Part shown: in pieces, positions 51,107-59,389 of the stretch
Layout: each line of letters begins with the position of its first letter
Position numbering within the stretch: the stretch's first letter is position 1
From: Sphingomonas sp. S2M10
Lineage (GTDB): Bacteria; Pseudomonadota; Alphaproteobacteria; Sphingomonadales; Sphingomonadaceae
Assembly: GCF_012650175.1 (NCBI RefSeq)
Contig: NZ_JAAILI010000080.1
Span: forward strand, 62,001 to 126,000
DNA: 64,000 nt
Reading direction: 5' to 3'
Made by a program: the position numbers and the translations under genes
Notes under the pieces: model-generated
The model's input: only the letters and a program-made list of their open reading frames with translations
Told to the model about the DNA's origin: nothing
Databases searched by the model: none

Positions 51107-52126
51107 ATGCGCGCGTTTTTTCTGATGCTGCTGGTACTTGCGCTGTGCCGCCCGGCCATTGTCACAGCCCAGGAACTTCCCGCGCTCGGCGCGGATCGGA
51201 CCAAGGTCTCCGTCTCGGGACTTTCCTCGGGCGGCTTCATGGCGGTGCAATATTCCGTCGCGTGGTCCAGCGAGGTGATGGGCGTCGGGATCGTCGCCGG
51301 CGGGCTGTACAATTGCGGTGCGGTGTTTCGCGCCGCCGGGGCCAAGCCGTTCTGCATGGATCGCGCCTGGTCGGCGGCGCGGAGCTGGGAAGCGGCAACC
51401 GGGTTCGCGCGCGATCGAGTCATCGATCCGGTTGCCAACATCGCCAGGCAGCGCGTCTACCTGTTCAGCGGCACCAAGGACTCGGTGGTCGTGCCGGCGG
51501 TGATGCAGTCCGTGCGGCAATTCTATGCGCTGGCCAGCGTGCCGCCGTCGGCGCTGCGTTATGTCGACGAGGTGCCGGCGAGCCATGCCTTCGTCTCCCC
51601 CACGATCGTCGGCAGCCAATGCGGCGAGACCAATCCAAGCTTCGTCGTTTCCTGTTTCTTCGAAGGCGCGCCCTATGACCAGCCGCACGCCATCCTGAAC
51701 CATATTTACGGGCTGAAGGCGCGCCCGCCGGCGGTGCTGTCCGCCGCGCCGATCGCGTTCGACCAGCGGCTGTATCGCGGCCGCCCGGCAATGCTGGCGG
51801 AGACGGGCTTCGTCTTCGTGCCCGCGGCGTGCCGGGAGCGTGGCGCCGCCTGCGCGGTGCACGTGGTTTTCCATGGTTGCCTGCAGAGCGCCGACACCCT
51901 GGGCAGCGACATCATCTATGCGCGCGTCGGCTATAATCGCTGGGCAGACAGCAACCGGATCATTGTCCTCTATCCGCAGGTCGACAAGACGACGATCGCC
52001 GACGGCAATCCGCTCGGCTGCTGGGACTGGTGGGGCTATAGCGAGCCGTTCGGCTTTCAGCTGCGCCACGGCTTCCAGATCGACGCGGTGCGGCGAATGG
52101 TAGCCCGGCTGGAGCAGCAGCCCTGA
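51107..52126 (+). CDS. Secreted polyhydroxyalkanoate depolymerase-like esterase
   Basis: The 339-residue protein has a signal peptide (MRAFFLMLLVLALCRPAIVT). VSVSGLSSGGFMAVQ carries the lipase box nucleophile (Ser40). VFHGCLQSADTLG and DGNPLGCWDWWGY, also seen in extracellular PHB depolymerases with type 2 catalytic domains, follow. It probably cleaves short-chain polyesters or a related ester. GGGGGTGGAG precedes the ATG. It is divergent from the hydrolase gene on the minus strand. Confidence 0.82.
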   Translation: MRAFFLMLLVLALCRPAIVTAQELPALGADRTKVSVSGLSSGGFMAVQYSVAWSSEVMGVGIVAGGLYNCGAVFRAAGAKPFCMDRAWSAARSWEAATGFARDRVIDPVANIARQRVYLFSGTKDSVVVPAVMQSVRQFYALASVPPSALRYVDEVPASHAFVSPTIVGSQCGETNPSFVVSCFFEGAPYDQPHAILNHIYGLKARPPAVLSAAPIAFDQRLYRGRPAMLAETGFVFVPAACRERGAACAVHVVFHGCLQSADTLGSDIIYARVGYNRWADSNRIIVLYPQVDKTTIADGNPLGCWDWWGYSEPFGFQLRHGFQIDAVRRMVARLEQQP

Positions 52127-52160
52127 TCCTCGCTCTGTGCCTCACTGTCGGCGCGTAGGA

Positions 52161-52562
52161 TCAACGCTTGGCAACGCGCTGGTCGAACGCCGCGCGCGAT
52201 GCCTCGATCCGCTCGAGATTGGCTGCCGCCCAGAGCCAGACGCCGCAGAACGCCTCGGCCAGCGTGCCGCCCAGGTCGGTGAGGCGATACTCGACGCGCG
52301 GCGGGATCACCGGATGGATGGTGCGGAGCACCAGCCCGTCGCGTTCCATCTGGCGCAGCGTCTGGGTGAGCATCTTTTGGCTGATGCCCGGCACCGCCTT
52401 GCCGATCTGGGTGAAGCGCAGCTCGCCCTGCTCGATCAGCGTTTCCAGGATCAGCATCGTCCATTTGTCGGCGACGCGGCCGATCACCTCGGTCACCAAT
52501 GCCTCGACGCGCGGGTCGAGATCGGCATGGTCGCCATGGGGTGCGGCGGCGGGGGCGGGCAT
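52161..52562 (-). CDS. HxlR-family transcriptional regulator
   Basis: The 133-residue winged-helix protein has VADKWTMLILETLIEQGELR and FTQIGKAVPGISQKMLTQTL, the HxlR signature, with YRLTDLGGTLAEAFCGV near the end. Members sense redox or electrophile stress through cysteines. It is divergent from the SDR gene, with a 102-base gap, so it probably regulates it. ATG 52562 is preferred. Confidence 0.9.
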   Translation of the reverse strand: MPAPAAAPHGDHADLDPRVEALVTEVIGRVADKWTMLILETLIEQGELRFTQIGKAVPGISQKMLTQTLRQMERDGLVLRTIHPVIPPRVEYRLTDLGGTLAEAFCGVWLWAAANLERIEASRAAFDQRVAKR

Positions 52563-52664
52563 CGAGTCACTCTCTTTCGGGTGCTTATAAATCTTTTGGG
52601 TGCCTTCTTTCGTTCGGAGCCTAGCGGCGTACATCACCGGCAGCAATCAGCATTGGAGCGTTCG

Positions 52665-53441
52665 ATGAAGACCAGCGGCAACACCATCCTGATCACCGGC
52701 GGCGGCTCGGGTATCGGCGAGGCGCTCGCGCACCGCTTTCACGATGCGGGGAACACCGTGATCGTCGCGGGGCGACGGCGCGAGGCACTCGAGGCGGCGT
52801 GCGAAGGACGCGCGAACCTGCATGCGCTGACGCTCGACGTGGAAAGCGCCGACGGCGTGGCGGACTTCGCCGAACGGCTGCTCGCGGCGCATCCGGGGCT
52901 CAACGTGGTGATCAACAATGCCGGAATCATGCGATTCGAGGCGCTGGACACCAAGCGCGATCTGGCGGACGCCGAGGCGACGATCACCACCAACCTGCTC
53001 GGCCCGATCCGGCTGATCGACGCGCTGGTCGAGCATCTCGCGGCGACGCCCGATTCGGCGATCGTCAACGTGACCTCGGGGCTGGCCTTCGTGCCGCTGG
53101 TGACCACGCCGACCTACAACGCCACCAAGGCGGCGATGCACAGCTACACCGTGTCGCTGCGCGCGGTGCTGGCGGACAAGGTCGAGGTGATCGAGCTGGC
53201 GCCGCCGGCGGTGCAGACCGAGCTGACGCCGGGGCAGAGCCAGCGCCCGGGCTATCAGCCGCTCGACGACTTCGCCGACGAGGTGATGGCGCTGTTCGGC
53301 CAATCGCCCACGCCGAAGGAGGTGCTGGTCGAGCGCGTGAAGTTCCTCCGCGACGCCGAGCGCGAGGGGCGGTTCGAGGAGACGCTGGCGCAGCTGACCG
53401 CGATGGCCAAGGCGGCGCGGGAGGCGGTGGACGCGTCTTAA
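52665..53441 (+). CDS. Short-chain dehydrogenase/reductase
   Basis: The 258-residue NAD(P)-dependent Rossmann-fold protein has TGGGSGIGEALAHRF (cofactor motif), NNAGIMRFEAL and TSGLAFVPLVTTPTYNATKA with the catalytic Ser, Tyr and Lys. It resembles DltE-like SDRs; the substrate is unknown. Its stop codon TAA is contributed by the adjoining family A repeat. It is divergent from the HxlR gene. Confidence 0.9.
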   Translation: MKTSGNTILITGGGSGIGEALAHRFHDAGNTVIVAGRRREALEAACEGRANLHALTLDVESADGVADFAERLLAAHPGLNVVINNAGIMRFEALDTKRDLADAEATITTNLLGPIRLIDALVEHLAATPDSAIVNVTSGLAFVPLVTTPTYNATKAAMHSYTVSLRAVLADKVEVIELAPPAVQTELTPGQSQRPGYQPLDDFADEVMALFGQSPTPKEVLVERVKFLRDAEREGRFEETLAQLTAMAKAAREAVDAS

Positions 53442-53550
53442 GCCCCTCCTCCTGGGAGGAGGGGTTGGGGTGGAGGGATTCCAGAACGTTTGTCGGTCTC
53501 TGCGAGACACAGCCCCACCCCAACCCCTCCCCTGAAGGGGAGGGGCTAAG
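53438..53550. repeat. Palindromic repeat, family A copy 3
   Basis: It begins TTAAGCCCCTCC and ends GGGGAGGGGCTAAG, with the GTCTCTGCGAGAC centre shared with the copies at 13-127 and 18196-18314. Its first bases form the stop codon of the SDR gene, so the element joins directly to the coding region. Confidence 0.88.
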
Positions 53551-53593
53551 GAGTGCGACCGCGGTGTCGCGCTCCTCCACCGCTGACAGCAAA

Positions 53594-53619
53594 ACGGCCG
53601 GGGATCGCTCCCCGGCCGT
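53594..53619. terminator. Strong bidirectional terminator
   Basis: ACGGCCGGGGA and TCCCCGGCCGT form a perfect 11-bp stem with a four-base loop. T-rich sequence follows on plus, and TTTTGCT follows on minus. It lies between the convergent SDR and polyamine synthase genes. Confidence 0.82.
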
Positions 53620-53642
53620 TTCGTTTGTCGGTCCCGAAAGGC

Positions 53643-54722
53643 TCAGGCGAACAGCTTCGCCCAGCCGCGCTTGGCGCGATCCTTCCAGTAGCCGCGGTGG
53701 TACGCGTCCGAGGCCAGCAGCGGCATCACCGAACCGGCTTCCGCGAACACCATCTGCTCGATGCCGGTGTTCACCTTGCCCCAGCTGGCGGCTTCCTGCA
53801 GCGTCGAGGACGAGCAGGCGCCGTCGCGCACGTCGGCGACGGTGATCTGCACCGCGTACTTGTGCACTTCCACGTCCTCATGTCCGAGGATCTCGGCGCA
53901 GACGACGGTGTCCTGGATGAAATTCTTCGGCACGCCGCCGCCGATCATCAGCAGGCCGGTGGTGCCCGCCTGGATCTTGATCTCGGTCAGCTCGCGGAAG
54001 TCCGCCACCGCGTCGATCATGAGGTACGGCTTGCCGGCCTTCATCTGGTCGACCTGGTGCTTGACGAGGCCGAAGCCGGCCGAGCTGTCGACGAACGCCG
54101 GGCAGAAGATCGGCACGTCATGCTCATAGGCGAGCTTGACGAGGCTGTTTTCCTTCTTGCCGTGTTCCGAGAGATACTTGCCCATCTCGCGGATGAAGGC
54201 GCGGCTCGAATAGGCGCGCGGCTCCAGCTCGTTCGCGATCTTGTTGATCGTGAAGTCGCAGTCCTGGAGCTGCTCCTCGTCGATGTACGTGTCGTAGATG
54301 CGGTCGATGTAGAGCGAGCGCAGCGTGTCGTCGTCGGGGATCTCGAGCGCCTGATAGTGCTTGTGGCCCAGGCCCTCGAAGAAATCCATGTCGACGATGG
54401 TCGCGCCGGTGGCGACGATCACGTCGACCATGTTGTTGCGCACCAGATCGGCATAGAGGTCCATGCAGCCGCCGGCCGAGGTCGAGCCCGCGATCACCAG
54501 GCAGACCGTGCAGTCCTTGTCCGCCAGCATGTCGTTGTAGATCTTGGTCGCGCGGCCGAGGTCGCGGCTGGTGAAGCTCATGTCGCTCATCGCGTCGACG
54601 ATCGGGCGCGCGTCGAAGCTCTTGATGTCGATGTGCTTGACCTGCTTCGAAAGCAGTTCGGCCTTGCGGGTGTCGTTGATCGGGGCGTTGGCCGCCGCGG
54701 TCTTGGTGAGGCTGTCGGTCAT
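53643..54722 (-). CDS. Deoxyhypusine synthase-family polyamine synthase
   Basis: The 359-residue NAD-dependent enzyme is of deoxyhypusine synthase type. Bacteria lack the eIF5A target, so members here make homospermidine or a guanidino analogue instead. It has LVIAGSTSAGGCMDLYADLV, GGGVPKNFIQDTVVCAE and EAASWGKVNTG, whose lysine corresponds to the catalytic Lys of human deoxyhypusine synthase. It is downstream of a PLP amino-acid decarboxylase on the same strand, which fits polyamine synthesis. The exact product is inferred. Confidence 0.88.
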   Translation of the reverse strand: MTDSLTKTAAANAPINDTRKAELLSKQVKHIDIKSFDARPIVDAMSDMSFTSRDLGRATKIYNDMLADKDCTVCLVIAGSTSAGGCMDLYADLVRNNMVDVIVATGATIVDMDFFEGLGHKHYQALEIPDDDTLRSLYIDRIYDTYIDEEQLQDCDFTINKIANELEPRAYSSRAFIREMGKYLSEHGKKENSLVKLAYEHDVPIFCPAFVDSSAGFGLVKHQVDQMKAGKPYLMIDAVADFRELTEIKIQAGTTGLLMIGGGVPKNFIQDTVVCAEILGHEDVEVHKYAVQITVADVRDGACSSSTLQEAASWGKVNTGIEQMVFAEAGSVMPLLASDAYHRGYWKDRAKRGWAKLFA

Positions 54723-54784
54723 GGGAACTCCCATTTTCACATGGCCGCCGTCATTCAAAGGGGACGCGGAAACCCGTTCTTGCT

Positions 54785-54895
54785 CCCCCTCCCGCGTGCG
54801 GGAGGGGGCCGGGGGGTGGGCGCCCGCTCGCCACCGACGATGCGGCATGCGGAGGGCGGGGGCCCACCCCCAGCCCCTCCCGCAAGCGGGAGGGG
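54785..54895. repeat. Palindromic repeat, family D
   Basis: Two local hairpins (CCCCCTCCCGC-GTGCGGGAGGGGG and GCCCCTCCCGC-AAGCGGGAGGGGC) flank a GGGTGGG/CCCACCC pairing centre. The element lies between the two polyamine genes on the minus strand. It resembles the in-frame element of the cysteine desulfurase at 61248-61356. Confidence 0.7.
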
Positions 54896-54919
54896 CGTGC
54901 AATCGCTACGAGGGCAGCG

Positions 54920-56146
54920 TTACAGCTTGACGACGTTCGAGGGGATCGCAGCCGCCTCGTCTTCGCCGGTGTAGAGCGAGACCATCGGCTCGTCGTCGAC
55001 GATCACCGTGTCGCCGGCGGTGAAGCCGTTGAAGCCGGTGCGCATCGCCGCACCATAGGCGCCGAGCATGCCGATCTCGATATAGTCGCCTGCCTGGATG
55101 TCGGCCGGCAGCTCGAACGGGCCCGCCATGCGATCCATGTCGTCGCAGGTGGGGCCGTAGAAGCTGAAGCCCATGTCCTTGGCGTTCGAATCCGGCTCGC
55201 GGAGGAGGCGGACCGGGAAGCGCCAGCCGATATGCGCCGCATCGAACAGCGCGCCGTACGCGCCGTCGTTGATATACAGCTCATCGCCGCGACGACGCTC
55301 GACGCGCACGATCAGCGAGCTGTATTCGGCGCACAGCGCACGGCCCGGCTCGGCCCACAGCTCTGCCGAATAGGAAATCGGCAGGCTTTCGAAGGCGCGG
55401 TGGATCGTCGCGAAATAGCGCTCGAGCGGCGGCGGCTCCATGCCGGGATAGCTGGACGGGAACCCGCCGCCGACATCGACGACATCGACCGTGACGCCCG
55501 CCTCGACGATGGCGATGCGCGCACGCTCCATCGCATTGGCATAGGCTTCCGGCGACATCGCCTGGCTGCCGACATGGAAGCAGATGCCCAGGGCATCGGC
55601 CACCTGGCGAACCGCGATCAGCAGGTCCTTGCTCTCGCCCGGCCCGACGCCGAACTTCGACGCGAGGCTGAGCTTCGAGTGATCCGACGAGACGCGGAGG
55701 CGTACGCACAGCGTGAGATCGGTGGCGCCCTTGGTGGCGCGCACGATCTTGTCCAGCTCTTCCATGCTGTCCAGGCTGAAGACGCGAACACCGTACTCGA
55801 AATACGCCTCGGCAATGGCTTCCTCAGCCTTGACCGGGTGCATGAAGCACAGGGTGGCTTCCGGCGCGACACCGGCGACGAGGCGAACCTCGGCGATCGA
55901 TGCGACGTCGAAATGCGTGATCCCGCTTTCCCACAGGATCTTGATGAGATCCGGCGAGGGATTGGCCTTCACGGCATACATCGAGCGGCCCGGGAACTTC
56001 TCGGCGAAGAACCGGGCGGCACGCGATGCGGCGTGCGGGCGGACGAGCGTTACCGGCTGGACCGGACGAAGCTTAGCGATGCCGGCAGCACGGGTGGTGC
56101 CGGTTTGGGTGGTCGCTAACCCCAGCGCGCGATGATGCTTGTGCAA
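54920..56146 (-). CDS. PLP-dependent ornithine/lysine-type decarboxylase (alanine racemase fold)
   Basis: The 408-residue fold-III decarboxylase probably makes putrescine (or cadaverine) from ornithine (or lysine). MYAVKANPSPDL carries the PLP lysine (near 60), and GGGFPSSYPGMEPP is the phosphate loop. EPGRALCAEYSS and the active-site CDDMDRMAGP (Cys near 350) are typical of ODC-type enzymes. I chose TTG, which has GGAGGT eight bases upstream and fits the LHKHHRALGLATTQ start. The next gene on this strand is the synthase at 53643. Confidence 0.9.
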   Translation of the reverse strand: MHKHHRALGLATTQTGTTRAAGIAKLRPVQPVTLVRPHAASRAARFFAEKFPGRSMYAVKANPSPDLIKILWESGITHFDVASIAEVRLVAGVAPEATLCFMHPVKAEEAIAEAYFEYGVRVFSLDSMEELDKIVRATKGATDLTLCVRLRVSSDHSKLSLASKFGVGPGESKDLLIAVRQVADALGICFHVGSQAMSPEAYANAMERARIAIVEAGVTVDVVDVGGGFPSSYPGMEPPPLERYFATIHRAFESLPISYSAELWAEPGRALCAEYSSLIVRVERRRGDELYINDGAYGALFDAAHIGWRFPVRLLREPDSNAKDMGFSFYGPTCDDMDRMAGPFELPADIQAGDYIEIGMLGAYGAAMRTGFNGFTAGDTVIVDDEPMVSLYTGEDEAAAIPSNVVKL

Positions 56147-56244
56147 CTCAAGGGACCTCCAAATGCCGTGTGGCAAACATTGACGAAAAGCTGCCTTGCG
56201 GTTGGAAGTCCCATGGGGCAGCGGAGGAGCGCACATATGCGCGT

Positions 56245-56282
56245 CGGACCCCCGTGTAAAGTGATTCGAGGGTCCGTTTTTA
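56245..56282 (+). terminator. Terminator-like hairpin ahead of the dehydratase gene
   Basis: CGGACCC and GGGTCCG pair over 18 bases and are followed by TTTTTAT, the layout of a Rho-independent terminator on the plus strand. It lies about 18 bases before the start codon, so it may act as an attenuator or end a short leader transcript. No leader peptide is obvious. Confidence 0.5.
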
Positions 56283-56299
56283 TACCGCGAGGGCTTTTT

Positions 56300-57268
56300 G
56301 TGACGATTTTGCGACAGCCGACCCGGGCGGGGGTCCGTGACGCGGCGGCAAAGGTCGCGGCGATCCTGCCGCCGACCCCGTTGATCCTTCAGGAAGTGCG
56401 GGGCGTGCCCGTCGCGTTCAAGGCCGAAAGCCTGCAACCGGTCGGGGCGTTCAAGATCCGCGGTGCATGGCACCGGCTGACCGCATTGGACGGGGCGGTG
56501 CGCGACAAGGGCGTGGTCGCCTTCTCGTCGGGCAACCATGCACAGGGCGTCGCCTGGGCGGCGAAGCGGCTGGGGATCCCGGCGGTGATCGTGATGCCGG
56601 CCGATGCGCCCAAGGTGAAGCTGGAGGCGACGCTGGCGCTGGGCGCCGAGGTGGTGCGCTACGACCGACGCACCGAAAGCCGCGAGAAGATCGCCGAACA
56701 GCTCGCCCACGCCCGCGGCGCGGCGCTGGTGCCGAGCTTCGATGATCCCTGGATCATCGAGGGGCAGGGGAGCGCCGGGATCGAAGCGGCGAAGCAGATG
56801 GCGGACGCAGGGCTGGAAGCCCCGGCGCGGGTGCTGGTGCCGTGCGGCGGCGGCGGGCTCTCGGCCGGGATTGCGCTCGCGCTGCCCGAGGCGGCGGTGG
56901 TGCCGGTGGAGCCGGAGGGGTGGGACGACATGCGCCGCAGCCTCGAGGCGGGGTGGATCGAGCCGGTGAGGGACAATCCGCCGCCGACGGCATGCGATTC
57001 TTTGCAGACCCAGCGCGTTTCCTCGCTTACCTTCGACGTGCTCTCCCGCCGCGGCGCGACGGGGATCGCCGTGACCGAATCGGACATCCGGGCCGCGCAG
57101 CGCTGGGCCGCCGCGAAGCTCCGGCTGGTGGTGGAGCCGGGCGGTGCGGCGGGAATCGCCGCGCTGCTGTCGGGCAGGATTTCGCCGGAAGCCGGAACGC
57201 TGGTACTCGTTTCGGGCGGTAACGTGGACCAGGAGGATTATGCGCGAACGCTCGGGAACAGGGAATGA
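56300..57268 (+). CDS. Threonine/serine dehydratase-like PLP enzyme
   Basis: The 322-residue fold-II PLP protein has ESLQPVGAFKIRGAWHRL with the PLP lysine (near 49), FSSGNHAQGVAWAAKRLG, and the glycine loop VPCGGGGLSAGIALAL. It fits catabolic threonine dehydratase or serine racemase; no ACT domain is present, so it is not the feedback-regulated IlvA type. The GTG start has GAGGG six bases upstream. Two small membrane genes follow. Confidence 0.88.
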   Translation: MTILRQPTRAGVRDAAAKVAAILPPTPLILQEVRGVPVAFKAESLQPVGAFKIRGAWHRLTALDGAVRDKGVVAFSSGNHAQGVAWAAKRLGIPAVIVMPADAPKVKLEATLALGAEVVRYDRRTESREKIAEQLAHARGAALVPSFDDPWIIEGQGSAGIEAAKQMADAGLEAPARVLVPCGGGGLSAGIALALPEAAVVPVEPEGWDDMRRSLEAGWIEPVRDNPPPTACDSLQTQRVSSLTFDVLSRRGATGIAVTESDIRAAQRWAAAKLRLVVEPGGAAGIAALLSGRISPEAGTLVLVSGGNVDQEDYARTLGNRE

Positions 57269-57452
57269 TCTTGGAAACCCCATCGGCGGCGCCATCGCCC
57301 GCGCCGCTAGCATCGGCACGCTCGCGCTGGGCCACTTCCTCTGGTTCGCGCTCCGCATCGCCTATCGCAGCGAACCGCGCCTGGCGGCGGCGGCGGCAGG
57401 CGGCGTCGTCTGCCTGGCCACGGGGCTGACGATATGGGCGGTGGTGACCTGA
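57240..57452 (+). CDS. 70-residue membrane protein, unknown function
   Basis: It starts within the end of the dehydratase gene, with GGAGG three bases before the ATG, a strong site. The protein has a hydrophilic start and two short hydrophobic stretches (GTLALGHFLWFALRIAY and AAGGVVCLATGLTIWAVV). It overlaps the next small gene by 19 bases. Family unknown. Confidence 0.6.
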   Translation: MRERSGTGNDLGNPIGGAIARAASIGTLALGHFLWFALRIAYRSEPRLAAAAAGGVVCLATGLTIWAVVT

Positions 57453-57622
57453 GCGGGCTCGCCGGGCTGTACCCGCTGGCGATGAGCATCGCCGTGCTGG
57501 CGGTGCTGGCGCTCGCCTGGGGCGGAGTGACGGTGTTGCGACGGGGAGACCGGCAGCGCGGCGTGCTGATGCTGGTCTGCGCGCTGGTGATCCTCGGCAA
57601 CGTGATGATCTGGACGGTGTAG
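57434..57622 (+). CDS. 62-residue membrane protein, unknown function
   Basis: Two helices are visible (YPLAMSIAVLAVLALAWGGV and GVLMLVCALVILGNVMIWTV) around a basic loop (LRRGDRQR). It overlaps the preceding small gene by 19 bases, so it is likely part of the dehydratase transcript. No named family recognised. Confidence 0.6.
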   Translation: MGGGDLSGLAGLYPLAMSIAVLAVLALAWGGVTVLRRGDRQRGVLMLVCALVILGNVMIWTV

Positions 57623-57739
57623 GTCGCCAACCCATTCCGGCAGAAGAAGCCTCGAGGGTCGTTACAGGTTGCGACCTTTTTCGAGTCGACCCTTCCGTTG
57701 TCCCTGCGATAGGATGTGCGGGACCGCAGGAGAGCCAGA

Positions 57740-58627
57740 ATGCGTGCGATCGTATTGGTGGTGGCCGGACTGTTCCTCGCCGGAGGGCCCGTATTTGCCA
57801 AGCCGCAGATGGGGTCGCCGTCGCCGGTCACCGTTTTGCAGACGCGGGGCCTGGCCTATGGCGCGCTGCCCGAGCAGACGCTCGATTATCATCCACCCGC
57901 CGTCGCGAGCCGAACGCGCCCGCCGCTGATCGTGTTCGTCCATGGCGGCGGCTGGCAGCACGGCAGCACGGACAATGCGACGGGGGCGGCCAAGATCCGG
58001 CATTTTACCGGCCAGGGCTATGCCTTTGCGACGATCAACTACCGGCTGGTGCCCGGCGCCACGGTGGAGCAGCAGGCGCAGGACGTGGCGACGGCGCTTG
58101 CCTGGCTGGTGGCGCACGCCGGCGACCTCGGCTTCGATCCCGCCCGCATGGTGCTGATGGGGCATAGCGCCGGCGCGCATCTCGCCGCCCTTGTCGGCAC
58201 CGATCCGCGCTACATGCACGGGCGGGACCTGATGCTCGACCAGTTGCGCGGCGTGGTGCTGCTGGACGGGGCCGCCTATGACGTGCCCGCGCAGATGGCT
58301 CAGGCCGGGCGCTGGATGCGGCCGATCTACGCCAAGGCGTTCGGCGGCGATCCGGCGCGCCAGCGGGCGCTGTCGCCGATCGCCCATAGCGCCGGCCCGA
58401 ACGTGCTCTCGTTCCTGATCCTCCATGTGCAGCGCGAGGACGGCAGGCGCCAGTCCGAGGCTCTGGCTGCGGCGCTGCGTGCGGAAGGATCGAAGGTCGA
58501 GCTGCGGGGTTTCGAGGGCCGCGGTCTGCGCGGCCATGTGGCGATGAACCGCCAGCTTGGCGAAGCGGACCATCCCGCTACCGCTGTCGTCGATCGCTGG
58601 CTCAGCGCGACCTTTGCGCCGCGCTGA
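57740..58627 (+). CDS. Secreted alpha/beta hydrolase (esterase/lipase type)
   Basis: The 295-residue protein has a signal peptide (MRAIVLVVAGLFLAGGPVFA). VFVHGGGWQHGSTDN provides the oxyanion hole and VLMGHSAGAHLAALVG carries the nucleophile serine. GLRGHVAMNRQLGE carries the probable catalytic histidine. It is a BD-FAE-like esterase. AGGAGA is seven bases upstream of the ATG. The substrate is unknown. Confidence 0.85.
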   Translation: MRAIVLVVAGLFLAGGPVFAKPQMGSPSPVTVLQTRGLAYGALPEQTLDYHPPAVASRTRPPLIVFVHGGGWQHGSTDNATGAAKIRHFTGQGYAFATINYRLVPGATVEQQAQDVATALAWLVAHAGDLGFDPARMVLMGHSAGAHLAALVGTDPRYMHGRDLMLDQLRGVVLLDGAAYDVPAQMAQAGRWMRPIYAKAFGGDPARQRALSPIAHSAGPNVLSFLILHVQREDGRRQSEALAAALRAEGSKVELRGFEGRGLRGHVAMNRQLGEADHPATAVVDRWLSATFAPR

Positions 58628-58640
58628 GCCGAACCGATCC

Positions 58641-59297
58641 TCAGCGGATCGGGCAGTTGGGATCGAGCCGCATGTCGAGATAGCGGTCGACCGAGCCCAT
58701 CAGCTGGTCCATTTCGTGCTCGAAGAAATGGTTCGCGCCGGGCACGGTGTCGTGGTGGATGGTGATGTGCTTCTGGGTGCGCAGCTTGTCGACCAGCTTC
58801 TGCACCGCGCCGGGCGTGACCACCTCGTCCTGCTCGCCCTGGATGATGATGCCCGAGCTCGGGCAGGGGGCGAGGAAGGTGAAATCGAACATGTTCGCCG
58901 GCGGCGCGACCGAGATGAAGCCCCGGATTTCCGGGCGGCGCATCAGCAGCTGCATGCCGATCCAGGCGCCGAAGCCGAAGCCGGCGACCCAGGTGGACGA
59001 GGCCTCGGGGTGGAAGCTCTGCACCCAGTCGAGCGCGCTCGCCGCATCGGACAGTTCGCCGATGCCGTTGTCGAAGGTGCCCTGGCTCTTGCCGACGCCG
59101 CGGAAGTTGAAGCGCAGCGTCGCGAAGCCCCGGCGCTGGAAGGTCTTGTAGAGATCCTGGACGATGCGATTGTTCATCGTGCCGCCCGCGTTCGGATGCG
59201 GGTGGAGGATCATCGCGACCGGTGCGCGCGGGCGCGGGGCGGGGGCGAAGCGGCCCTCGAGGCGGCCTTCGGGTCCGGGGAAAATGACTTCGGGCAA
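58641..59297 (-). CDS. Alpha/beta hydrolase, cytoplasmic (dienelactone hydrolase-like fold)
   Basis: The 218-residue protein has ILHPHPNAGGTMNNRIVQDL, RFNFRGVGKSQGTFDNG and AGFGFGAWIGMQLLMRR, where the usual GxSxG box appears as GFGFG. It therefore lacks a visible nucleophile serine and may be non-catalytic or have an altered active site. GANHFFEHEMDQL near the end has the conserved histidine. TTG start with AGGA upstream. It is convergent with the hydrolase gene at 57740. Confidence 0.75.
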   Translation of the reverse strand: MPEVIFPGPEGRLEGRFAPAPRPRAPVAMILHPHPNAGGTMNNRIVQDLYKTFQRRGFATLRFNFRGVGKSQGTFDNGIGELSDAASALDWVQSFHPEASSTWVAGFGFGAWIGMQLLMRRPEIRGFISVAPPANMFDFTFLAPCPSSGIIIQGEQDEVVTPGAVQKLVDKLRTQKHITIHHDTVPGANHFFEHEMDQLMGSVDRYLDMRLDPNCPIR

Positions 59298-59389
59298 GGC
59301 GGATCCTGTTCGATAGGGAGATGCGCGGTGGAGCGCTGGAACTTGGCCGCTATATAGGCAGCCAGTCCCTTCACGCAATTGGAACGCCA

